Under the pieces are notes generated by a model, which searched no databases, had not been told where the DNA came from, and saw nothing but the letters and a program-made list of their open reading frames with translations. Below, piece after piece: positions 25,444-32,738 of a stretch of DNA of 49,645 nt. How positions within the stretch are numbered: position 1 is the first letter of the stretch; each line of letters opens with the position of its first letter. A program made the position numbers and the translations under genes. The DNA comes from Kiloniella spongiae (GTDB lineage: Bacteria; Pseudomonadota; Alphaproteobacteria; Kiloniellales; Kiloniellaceae), in NCBI RefSeq assembly GCF_001026905.1, contig NZ_LAQL01000021.1, positions 1-49,645 on the forward strand. Reading direction: 5' to 3'.

Positions 25444-25929
25444 ATGAGCAAACTTGATATAACTGTTGTTAGTTCTATAGATGAATGGGTTCAGTGTCAG
25501 CATATACGATCGAGCGCTTTTTTATCAACAGAGCCATATCGTGAAGAGTTTGATGGTAAGGATTTTGAGTTGGTAACACATATCCTTGCTATCCAAGATA
25601 CTGTACCTGTAGCTTGTATGCGTCTTCGATATGCATGTGAAAATACAATACATGGTGGGCGTCTAGCTTTGATGCCAAATCTGGAGCCACGAAATCGACT
25701 GAGAACCTTAAATGCGATTGCAACCTATGCTGATAGCTATTGTGTTAAAATGGGTTTTTCAAGAATTTTGGGTGAGGTTGCAGATCGTCGATTAATCAAA
25801 TTTTGGCTGAGAAGGGGCTTTCAACTTACGGGGGGAAAGCCAATTGAATTTGGTGACAGACAATTTTGGCCGATTGAGAAATATATAAATGGTGCTTCAA
25901 TTTTGAATAGTGCCGATGAGGTAAAATGA
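25444..25929 (+). CDS. GNAT-fold acyltransferase-like protein, possible divergent autoinducer-synthase relative
   Basis: The 161-residue protein reads as a GNAT-fold enzyme: central strand THILAIQDTVPVACMRLRY, then a helix after RNRLRTLNAIATYADSYCVKMGF, and a C-terminal FWLRRGFQLTGGKPIEF. The N-terminal part has an arginine and phenylalanine (HIRSSAF) and an EFDGKDFE motif just before the first core strand. These resemble in order the Arg/Phe and E-x-D-x-x-D positions of LuxI-type acyl-homoserine lactone synthases, but the protein is shorter (LuxI is about 200) and other LuxI signatures are not clear. Its stop overlaps the start of a LuxR-type gene by four bases, as a synthase/receptor pair would be arranged. 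The acyl donor and acceptor are unknown. Confidence 0.6.
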   Translation: MSKLDITVVSSIDEWVQCQHIRSSAFLSTEPYREEFDGKDFELVTHILAIQDTVPVACMRLRYACENTIHGGRLALMPNLEPRNRLRTLNAIATYADSYCVKMGFSRILGEVADRRLIKFWLRRGFQLTGGKPIEFGDRQFWPIEKYINGASILNSADEVK

Positions 25930-26639
25930 TAACTCGTGAAGAAGCCCGGAACTGCAACAGCCTATCTGATTTTGAACTATTAGCAAAACAAGATAACCTG
26001 TATTTCTATTGGCAAAAGCTTACAACTGAATATGTATTTGTTCATGATTGTATGCCTGATGGTTTTCTTGATGCTTATTACGGACATGATTTGGATTTGG
26101 TGTGTCCTGGAGCCTGGGCTTTTCGAAAGAGGATTTGGCCAAAATTTACTTATCTTCAGGCAAAAAATAATGATGAATTTTGTTTTTATGACCCTGATAA
26201 TTTAAGTGAAAAGCATTGGAATTCTTTTGGTATAAAGGACTGCCTTGTTATTTTATCTGGATCGCCTGATTTGAATTCAGTTGCGTGCTTTGCCTATGGT
26301 CATGAAATTATAGACCCGACTAATGTTTGTTTGCCATATATTGAGATGACTATGAAACTTGATAGTTGGCTATACGACTCTCAAAGTCTAAAGCCCTATA
26401 AAAGAGAATTCTCAGGTCTTTCTCCTAAAGAGAAAGAAGCGATCAAAATTCAAATTAATAAGCCAGGTTTAACGATTGCAGAGCAAGCGAAATACTTGAA
26501 CATCAGTGTCCCTACCTTGAGGGCAAGGAGAGAGAGGATTGCCAAGAAATATGGTGTTTCAAGCTTTTCTGGTGCAATTCTGCTTGCAGAGAGATCAAGG
26601 GAGTTCTGTTATCGGTCAAGTAAGATTAAGATCGTTTGA
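25926..26639 (+). CDS. LuxR-type transcriptional regulator with autoinducer-binding-like N-terminal domain
   Basis: The 237-residue protein ends in a LuxR/FixJ-type helix-turn-helix (about 175-232): LSPKEKEAIKIQINKPGLTI, then EQAKYLNISVPTLRARRERI and AKKYGVSS. The N-terminal 150 residues have the layout of the LuxR autoinducer-binding domain: aromatic-rich start, a DGFLDAYYGHDLDLVCPGAW stretch, a tryptophan in RIWPKFTY, and WNSFGIKDCLVIL near the end. The identity of the bound ligand is not shown. It overlaps the preceding GNAT gene by four bases (ATGA). The gene is strikingly A+T-rich: the 60 bases from 26161 hold about 25% G+C, against about 58% for the 60 bases from 28561 in mttB. This may indicate transfer. 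Confidence 0.68.
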   Translation: MITREEARNCNSLSDFELLAKQDNLYFYWQKLTTEYVFVHDCMPDGFLDAYYGHDLDLVCPGAWAFRKRIWPKFTYLQAKNNDEFCFYDPDNLSEKHWNSFGIKDCLVILSGSPDLNSVACFAYGHEIIDPTNVCLPYIEMTMKLDSWLYDSQSLKPYKREFSGLSPKEKEAIKIQINKPGLTIAEQAKYLNISVPTLRARRERIAKKYGVSSFSGAILLAERSREFCYRSSKIKIV

Positions 26640-26663
26640 AACTTTGCCATCTAATACTAAACT

Positions 26664-27569
26664 TTACTTTTGAGGTTCCCTCTCAAGCTCTTCTAATAAC
26701 CACTTATGGAATGTCTTCACTTTGTGGCTTTCCGCGAGTTCTGGTTGACATACCAGATACCAATCACCGCTATGGCAAGTTTTTTCGCCAAAGGGTTTGA
26801 CGAGGGGAGTGTTAGTATCTCTAGGGGTTGCAAAGGGACTGTTTGTCATGGCAACACCTCTGCCTTTGTTTGCTGCTTCTAGGGCGAGGAGATAGTTATC
26901 AAAGGTGATTTCTTGGTCCGGAGCCCAGTCTGATATACCCTCTTCCTGGAACCACATTGCCCAATCATGGTTGTGATTAAATAGTTGTAGAATGTCGTGT
27001 TGAAGCAGATCTTCGGGCCTATGAATCGGATGTTCCCCTGTCATTAAATCTTTATGACACATGGGAGACAAGCGTGCTTCAGCCAAATGATAGTAGACTA
27101 AGTCCGGATCTTTTTTTGCCGCCCAGATAATGCCAACATCTGTACCCGTTCGGTTAAATGACCAATCGAGGTAAGATGTATTAAGTTGTGCCTGGATACC
27201 CTTGCTAGCTTTATAAAATTCGTGAATTCGGGGGAGTAACCAATACATAGCGACGGTTATGTAAACTTGGACCAGCAGAGTTTTGGGGCGTTCGAGCGAT
27301 TGAACTAAACGCGCCCCATCTGCAATTCGATCAAAGCTGTCCACGAGAATTGGCAGATAGAGTTTACCAGCCTCTGTGAGGACGACATTTCGTCCGGCGC
27401 GGGCAAACAGGTTTACACCTAATTGATCTTCAAGGTTTTTGATATGATGACTAATTGCCGAATGCGTTATGTTAAGTTCTTCGGATGCGAGGCGAAAATT
27501 CAAATGTCTTGCCGCTGATTCAAAAGCACGAAGCGCGTTCAAATTTGGCAGATATCTTTTCTTCAGCAA
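26664..27569 (-). CDS. LysR-type transcriptional regulator (GcvA-like)
   Basis: The protein of about 301 residues has an N-terminal winged helix-turn-helix (LPNLNALRAFESAARHLNFR, then ASEELNITHSAISHHIKNLE) and a LysR substrate-binding domain. The sequence style is that of the GcvA group. No ATG is available; I chose the TTG at 27569, which has GAGG nine bases upstream. A TTG at 27584 would add five residues. It is divergent from the MttB-family methyltransferase gene, so it probably controls that gene and senses a related compound. Its 3' end converges on the LuxR-type gene. Confidence 0.85.
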   Translation of the reverse strand: MLKKRYLPNLNALRAFESAARHLNFRLASEELNITHSAISHHIKNLEDQLGVNLFARAGRNVVLTEAGKLYLPILVDSFDRIADGARLVQSLERPKTLLVQVYITVAMYWLLPRIHEFYKASKGIQAQLNTSYLDWSFNRTGTDVGIIWAAKKDPDLVYYHLAEARLSPMCHKDLMTGEHPIHRPEDLLQHDILQLFNHNHDWAMWFQEEGISDWAPDQEITFDNYLLALEAANKGRGVAMTNSPFATPRDTNTPLVKPFGEKTCHSGDWYLVCQPELAESHKVKTFHKWLLEELEREPQK

Positions 27570-27667
27570 TATCAAAACCCTCAAGTATAACGTGGAAAGA
27601 ATCTGGATAACTATCCAAATTTTCTAATATTATGGCATAAAGTCAATTTGATATGGTGAGTAAAAGT

Positions 27668-27694
27668 GACCATTTGGTGAAAAAGGATCATTTG
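27668..27694. promoter_or_regulatory. Direct repeat in the LysR-mttB intergenic region
   Basis: GACCATTTG (27668-27676) recurs as GATCATTTG (27686-27694), eight of nine bases identical and 18 bases apart, about two helical turns. It lies 55-80 bases upstream of the methyltransferase start between divergent genes, a fitting location for a regulator site. The assignment is from position only. Confidence 0.3.
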
Positions 27695-27749
27695 TCCGAT
27701 TTTAAACAGAGACTCACAATAGACACAAATATCTTTTCCGGAGATACCC

Positions 27750-29312
27750 ATGAGTGAAGTTGCTGTTTCATCCCGCCGTCGGGGAGGTCGTCAAGCCCGC
27801 CAAGCCTTGCGTGCCGCACCACTAGCCGAAGACAAACGCGCTATCCAACCCGGTTTGGAAAGTGGAAATTATAAAGTTCTAAATGATCTGCAGATAAAGC
27901 GTATTCATACTGCGGTATTGGATGTGCTGGAAAATATTGGATTGGCTGATGCGATCCCGAGTTGTATCGACGTTGTTACTGCCGCGGGCGGTGTACTGAA
28001 AGATAATGGCCGCCTAACTTTTCCGCGTGCCCTTGTCGAAGACATGCTGGTGAAGGTTAACCGGAATGTTGTCCTGCATGGACAGGACCCAAAGCACGAT
28101 ATGGATTTATCAGGCAGTAAAATCTATTTTGGCACAGCAGGTGCTGCGGTTCATATGGTTGATGCTCAAACAGGTGATTACCGAGAATCAACCACCCAGG
28201 ATCTTTATGACATCGGGCGTATGGTCGACAAACTAGATAATATTCACTTCTTCCAGCGTTCGGTCGTGTGTCGCGATTTAGCTGATCCCTTCGATATGGA
28301 TTTTAATACTTGTTATGCGGCTATTTCGGGGACGACCAAGCATGTAGGCTCTAGTTGGGTTGAACCAAGTCATATCGAGAAGTCACTGGAAATGCTGCAC
28401 ATGATTGCTGGTGGTGAAGATAAGTGGCGTGAACGTCCCTTTGTAAGTATGTCCAATTGTTTTGTCGTGCCGCCTCTCAAGTTTGCTGAAGATGCATGTA
28501 AATGTTTGGAAGTTGCCGTGCGGGGCGGAATGCCTGTGCTCTTATTGTCTGCCGGACAGGCAGGGGCGACATCACCGGCTTCATTGGCGGGATCTGTTGT
28601 ACAGGAAGTCGCCGAAGTTCTCGCAGGTCTTGTCTATGTGAATGCGATCCAACCGGGCGCACCAGCCGTTTTTGGAACATGGCCTTTTGTTTCTGATCTT
28701 CGGACGGGAGCTATGAGCGGTGGTAGTGGTGAGCAGGCCTTGTTGGTTGCTGCTTGTGCACAAATGGGTCGTTTCTATGATTTGCCGACGGGCGTTCCGA
28801 GTGGGATGTGTGATTCCAAAATTCCTGATTATCAGGCCGGCGCCGAAAAGGGCTATAATCATGCGGTGACAGGCAATTCAGGAACTAATCTTGTGTATGA
28901 ATCTGCGGGTATGCACGCCAGTCTTTTGGGTATGTGTATGGAAAGTCTTGTGCTTGATAATGATACAATTGGATCTGTTCTACGAACGGTTCGGGGGATC
29001 GATGTTAATGAAGATACCCTGTCGATTGAAGCAATCCGTCAGGTTTGCGAAGAAGGCCCCGGCCATTATCTTGGCTCGGATCAAACTCTATCAGTCATGG
29101 AAACTGAGTATTTTTATCCCGAAACATCGGACCGAAGTAGCCCCAATGAATGGGAAGAGAAAGAGCGTCCAACATCACTATCCAAGGCGACCAGCATTGT
29201 GCGGGAAACAATGAATAATCATTTTCCCCGCCATATTAGCGATGAAATGGATCAACAAATCAGAGCTAAGTATGACATCAAGTTGCCTCGAGATCTAATG
29301 ACTGCAAAATAA
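27750..29312 (+). CDS. Trimethylamine methyltransferase (MttB) family protein, non-pyrrolysine type
   Basis: The 520-residue protein belongs to the MttB superfamily (COG5598), cobalamin-dependent methyltransferases that demethylate quaternary amines. The frame has no internal amber codon, so it lacks the pyrrolysine of archaeal trimethylamine methyltransferase and belongs to the larger non-Pyl group, whose characterised member MtgB acts on glycine betaine. Visible core segments include IYFGTAGAAVHMVDAQTGDY, QRSVVCRDLADP and VFGTWPFVSDLRTGAMSGG. The first 25 residues are basic and rich in Arg/Ala, typical of alphaproteobacterial members. No corrinoid protein gene is adjacent. A GGAG site precedes the ATG. 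The substrate is unknown; a methylated amine such as a betaine is likely. Confidence 0.85.
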   Translation: MSEVAVSSRRRGGRQARQALRAAPLAEDKRAIQPGLESGNYKVLNDLQIKRIHTAVLDVLENIGLADAIPSCIDVVTAAGGVLKDNGRLTFPRALVEDMLVKVNRNVVLHGQDPKHDMDLSGSKIYFGTAGAAVHMVDAQTGDYRESTTQDLYDIGRMVDKLDNIHFFQRSVVCRDLADPFDMDFNTCYAAISGTTKHVGSSWVEPSHIEKSLEMLHMIAGGEDKWRERPFVSMSNCFVVPPLKFAEDACKCLEVAVRGGMPVLLLSAGQAGATSPASLAGSVVQEVAEVLAGLVYVNAIQPGAPAVFGTWPFVSDLRTGAMSGGSGEQALLVAACAQMGRFYDLPTGVPSGMCDSKIPDYQAGAEKGYNHAVTGNSGTNLVYESAGMHASLLGMCMESLVLDNDTIGSVLRTVRGIDVNEDTLSIEAIRQVCEEGPGHYLGSDQTLSVMETEYFYPETSDRSSPNEWEEKERPTSLSKATSIVRETMNNHFPRHISDEMDQQIRAKYDIKLPRDLMTAK

Positions 29313-29380
29313 AGACTTATGACTCGAAGAATAAAAAGCTACGTGACGTACAGTAACTTTAAACAGTAAATTATTTAAAC

Positions 29381-29421
29381 AATCAGGCATGAGGTGAGAT
29401 TTTATCGCTTCATGCCTGATT
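29381..29421. terminator. Terminator hairpin between mttB and the flagellar operon
   Basis: AATCAGGCAT (29381-29390) pairs with ATGCCTGATT (29412-29421). The stem extends inward through GAGGTG with CGCTTC, using two G-U pairs, to a nine-base loop. It is followed by TATCTT on the plus strand and lies between two convergent genes, so it may stop both. Confidence 0.75.
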
Positions 29422-29449
29422 TATCTTGAGTTATCTAGGCGTGTAACGT

Positions 29450-30913
29450 TCAAGCCATTGTGCTGTTGTGAGAGCCTGCAATTAATTTTTGCGAACTCTG
29501 GCTTAATTTCTCCCAATCATCCGAAACTTCAAACGTGAGTTTCCCGGCAAAACCAGTGGCTTCGTTTGCCCCGTAGAACAGGTCAGATATTTTCACTTCC
29601 ATTGTTCTGGGAAGGTTGTTTCTACTTCTGATAACGAGATCAAAACGTCCTTTTTTGACTAGGCCATCAAACTGCATTTCACCGTCACGGCTCATTTCTA
29701 CTTCCAGCTTGAAACGAGTTACTTCTTCCCGATCCAAGTTGCCGCGTCCTTTTTTGTCGTGTTCTCTGTCTCTGACAAAAAGGTTCGCTTGGTGTAACTG
29801 GCTATCGTGCAGAATAGGGAGCTGAGTCATACGCCATTCTCCCTGTCCTGTTTCTACGGGTCTTGTTATGAGAGTACTCTCGTTGCTTAATTGTTGTGCC
29901 AGTTCAGGACGTCCTGCGGCGCGTAGCAGTGAAAGTGTGTCCTCTCCAGCCCAACCTCTGGGGGTACCGGATTTCAGGGCATTCAAAAATAACAGAATGC
30001 CCGATGTTAACGCAGACCCTTTTTGGGGGAGATGGCTTGCCAAAGCATTCATTTGCCCGTGTTGCCCTAGAGTGGTTAATGCACTTTGAAGTACTTGACG
30101 TAAATCCTGTCCCGGTTGGGATGGTGTTGTCGGTAGACGGGACCCATCACCTGCCTTTATTCCCTCTGGGTCGTCTAAAGATAGAAGGGTGAGGGATATC
30201 TGTGTTCCTACTGGCAAGGAAGCTTTTATCGCAAGTTGAATTGTACCTATGGCTGTTTGGACGATAGGATTACCTTGTGTACTTCCTGTTACAGTTGCTT
30301 TTAACACCGTCGCCAGTTGTGACGTTAGCGGTTGGGATGATGCCGGAGCACTTGATTGAGATGCAAGAGAGGTTGAGTGTTGCATCGACGGTGTGATGCC
30401 GGATGTGACCTGTGGGGCTGCACTTTTAGGGGGCGGGCCTAATACTTCCATTTTTACGGGAAATTGCGCAGCAGCTTGTAAGTTTTGCAGTGTCTTGGGG
30501 AGAGGAACAGAAGCACTTGCCGCAGGTTTACTGATAAGAGTTGCCTGAATTTGATGAGTTAGGCTGAGCTTATCTGTTGGATTTTGCTGTATTGGCCCTG
30601 GTTGATTTTTTGTTTTATCACCTTTGGGAATGATGAGAACTTCAAAGGGAGGACGATGTGTTCTGAACTGAACAATAACTTCTGTTCCGGCAGGGAGTTT
30701 AACATTTGTATTAACAGACAACTCGCCCAATAAGGTTTGGACAAGTAATTGTCCTTGTGGTGTTTGTCCCTTGATTGTTCCACTGAGCTGTTCTTGTATT
30801 TTCTGGTTGGTCAGTGTTGGCGGATAGTTCGCAAGCGTACTGGCCTGGGCTGTCTGTGTTGTGCTCGATGGAGCGGTAGGTGTAGTGGCAAGTGGTAGTC
30901 GGACCTTATTCAT
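29450..30913 (-). CDS. FliK-like flagellar hook-length control family protein
   Basis: The 487-residue protein has a long Ser/Thr/Gln/Pro-rich, probably disordered, N-terminal and middle part and a compact C-terminal domain (about 370-480). That domain (VTRFKLEVEMSRDGEMQFDG, then KKGRFDLVIRSRNNLP) resembles the FliK C-terminal domain, which normally reads as LG-V-V-L beta strands. It is the last gene of the fliF-flhG operon and overlaps flhG by eight bases, so a flagellar role is near certain. A separate, more canonical fliK lies at 44454-45941, so this is a paralogue or an analogue whose task is not known. Confidence 0.65.
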   Translation of the reverse strand: MNKVRLPLATTPTAPSSTTQTAQASTLANYPPTLTNQKIQEQLSGTIKGQTPQGQLLVQTLLGELSVNTNVKLPAGTEVIVQFRTHRPPFEVLIIPKGDKTKNQPGPIQQNPTDKLSLTHQIQATLISKPAASASVPLPKTLQNLQAAAQFPVKMEVLGPPPKSAAPQVTSGITPSMQHSTSLASQSSAPASSQPLTSQLATVLKATVTGSTQGNPIVQTAIGTIQLAIKASLPVGTQISLTLLSLDDPEGIKAGDGSRLPTTPSQPGQDLRQVLQSALTTLGQHGQMNALASHLPQKGSALTSGILLFLNALKSGTPRGWAGEDTLSLLRAAGRPELAQQLSNESTLITRPVETGQGEWRMTQLPILHDSQLHQANLFVRDREHDKKGRGNLDREEVTRFKLEVEMSRDGEMQFDGLVKKGRFDLVIRSRNNLPRTMEVKISDLFYGANEATGFAGKLTFEVSDDWEKLSQSSQKLIAGSHNSTMA

Positions 30914-31703
30914 GCCCTTTTAGCAAATTCCGGGCAATCTGTTCGACACGCTCTGCTGCGGTTGATGTTGGATACCGAACCAGCAGAGGAGTTTGATTGC
31001 GAATTGCTTCCTTTACCTTGTTGTCGCGAACAATAATACCTGCAAGCGGCGGTGTTATCTTCAAGAAGGATTCACAAGCCTTGCGAATGGTGTTGTAGGT
31101 CTTGTGCCCGTCGTGCTCTGTTTCCGCCATGTTGACGATGACACGTAAATCAGCATCCGGGCGTTGCATTTTTGTCAGCTTGATAAAGGCATAGGCATCT
31201 GTGAGCGAGGTGGGCTCATCAGTTGTTATAACCAGGCACACCTGAGCTTGTGATGCCAACTGGCGGACTGTTCGGTCGATTCCTGCCCCGAGATCTAGAA
31301 TAATACGGTCATAGGATTCAGAAAGGTTTGCAAGATCGGTTGTCAGGCTGTTTAAACGAGGCGCTGGCAGGTTCGCAAGATTTCCTGAACCGGATCGACC
31401 AGCAACAACATCAAACCCGCCGTCGGGGTAACGTACTGCTGCTTCTTCCAGTGAATAGCGACCATTTAGAACACCACCCATATCTTTATTGGGGGCCAGG
31501 CCAAGTTGAATGTCAACGTTCGCGAGGCCAAGGTCACCATCAAATAATAGAGTTCTGCATCCCAAACTCGATAAGGCGTGGGATAGAGTAATGGATAGCC
31601 ATGTCTTCCCGACACCACCCTTGCCTGATGCTATGGCAATCATGTTCTTGCAGAGTAATTTATTGTGCAAAGATTGAACATTATGGTTTTTAGCTTGGTT
31701 CAT
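30906..31703 (-). CDS. flhG: Flagellar number/placement regulator FlhG (MinD-like ATPase)
   Basis: The 265-residue protein is a MinD/ParA-type ATPase. The deviant Walker A motif SGKGGVGKTW is at 26-35, FDGDLGLANVDIQLGL follows, and DRIILDLGAGID is the second acidic motif. The short lysine-containing N-terminal stretch before the P loop fits FlhG/FleN/YlxH, which limits flagellar number by acting on FlhF. Its start overlaps the flhF stop by one base (TGATG), supporting the FlhF-FlhG pairing. Confidence 0.92.
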   Translation of the reverse strand: MNQAKNHNVQSLHNKLLCKNMIAIASGKGGVGKTWLSITLSHALSSLGCRTLLFDGDLGLANVDIQLGLAPNKDMGGVLNGRYSLEEAAVRYPDGGFDVVAGRSGSGNLANLPAPRLNSLTTDLANLSESYDRIILDLGAGIDRTVRQLASQAQVCLVITTDEPTSLTDAYAFIKLTKMQRPDADLRVIVNMAETEHDGHKTYNTIRKACESFLKITPPLAGIIVRDNKVKEAIRNQTPLLVRYPTSTAAERVEQIARNLLKGHE

Positions 31704-32680
31704 CAGCGTGTGCCTGTTGCAAGAGAGTGCTGTTGGGATTCTAGTCTGGTAGGAAGCAATAGCCGTGCCAGAGATACTGGATTTATGGGGGATAATCCGT
31801 CTGCAATATGCGGGGAAATACCTGCAGCCATAAATGTAAGCTCTGCGCTATGGGCTGCTGTCAGTAAGCCACCAAAGCGCCGGGTCATATCCAGTTTTGT
31901 CGGAATGATGTATTTGGTATTTAAAGATTTGAACGCAGCAGCTTTATCGGCTGTTTCATAGACATCACCACCAGCTGGAATGATAAGGGTCGATACGGCA
32001 TTCGAGGACTGGGCAAAATCTGCCAGATAATTTAGTGCATCGTCGTCAAAAGGGTTAACGCCCATTGTATCAATTAACAACAGGTGATTAGACGGAACTT
32101 TATTGATACATTCTGTCAACTTTTCAGGTGTCTCGGCGATATCTAAGGCGATCTGTAAGCGGTGACAGAACGTGGCGATCTGTTCTACGCCACCAGTTTT
32201 TTCTGCATCAATCGTTATTACGGTTGTTGGGATCTCTGATAATCTGGCCTTGGCACAGAGTTTTGCAATGGTTGAGGTTTTTCCATCCCCAGGTGAGCCA
32301 ACAAGCATCAGCGGTTTTGATAATGCCTGACTGGGGATCTGCCCAAAGTGGAAATTGTTATCCAAAGCACCGGCAAGGGAAATGTGCCATTCAGAGGCGG
32401 GAATTCCCATGGCATGGCCTACCAGCATTTCGGTCATTTCATTGGGTAGGCGGTGAAAATCAAGCACTTCAGTTATTTCATCGACGATATCTACATCATC
32501 CTGAGGATCGCTTATCGCGAAATCATTAACAGGTTCATCGTCCAAACCTGCTGTCACACGTACGCCTTGGCCGGGACCTAGTTCATCTGTAGATAGGATG
32601 ATGGCATCTTCACCTAGATCGACCCTGACCTGATTCATGGCATCAGGTAGATTTTCAGCGATATAGTGCTTCAACCGCAT
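31703..32680 (-). CDS. flhF: Flagellar biosynthesis SRP-type GTPase FlhF
   Basis: The 325-residue protein is an SRP-family GTPase that places the flagellum at the pole. The N terminus (MRLKHYIAENLPDAMNQVR) is the FlhF start, followed by a variable linker, an NG domain with P loop VGSPGDGKTST at about 128-138, LLLIDTMG (DxxG motif) and TKLD (base-recognition motif). It is shorter than the roughly 430-residue FlhF of pseudomonads because of a short linker. It lies between flhA and flhG in the operon. Confidence 0.92.
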   Translation of the reverse strand: MRLKHYIAENLPDAMNQVRVDLGEDAIILSTDELGPGQGVRVTAGLDDEPVNDFAISDPQDDVDIVDEITEVLDFHRLPNEMTEMLVGHAMGIPASEWHISLAGALDNNFHFGQIPSQALSKPLMLVGSPGDGKTSTIAKLCAKARLSEIPTTVITIDAEKTGGVEQIATFCHRLQIALDIAETPEKLTECINKVPSNHLLLIDTMGVNPFDDDALNYLADFAQSSNAVSTLIIPAGGDVYETADKAAAFKSLNTKYIIPTKLDMTRRFGGLLTAAHSAELTFMAAGISPHIADGLSPINPVSLARLLLPTRLESQQHSLATGTR

Positions 32681-32738
32681 GCTATTATCGCTCCTGTTAG
32701 ATGAAAATTGTCATATGTTTTTGAGTAAATCATAGGAG

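Noticed and set aside
25444-25929. Straight call of luxI
   Set aside because: The protein is too short and lacks several conserved LuxI positions; only the order of a few N-terminal residues and the LuxR neighbour support a link.
27750-29312. Pyrrolysine-containing trimethylamine methyltransferase
   Set aside because: The frame has no in-frame TAG within the protein, so no pyrrolysine is possible.
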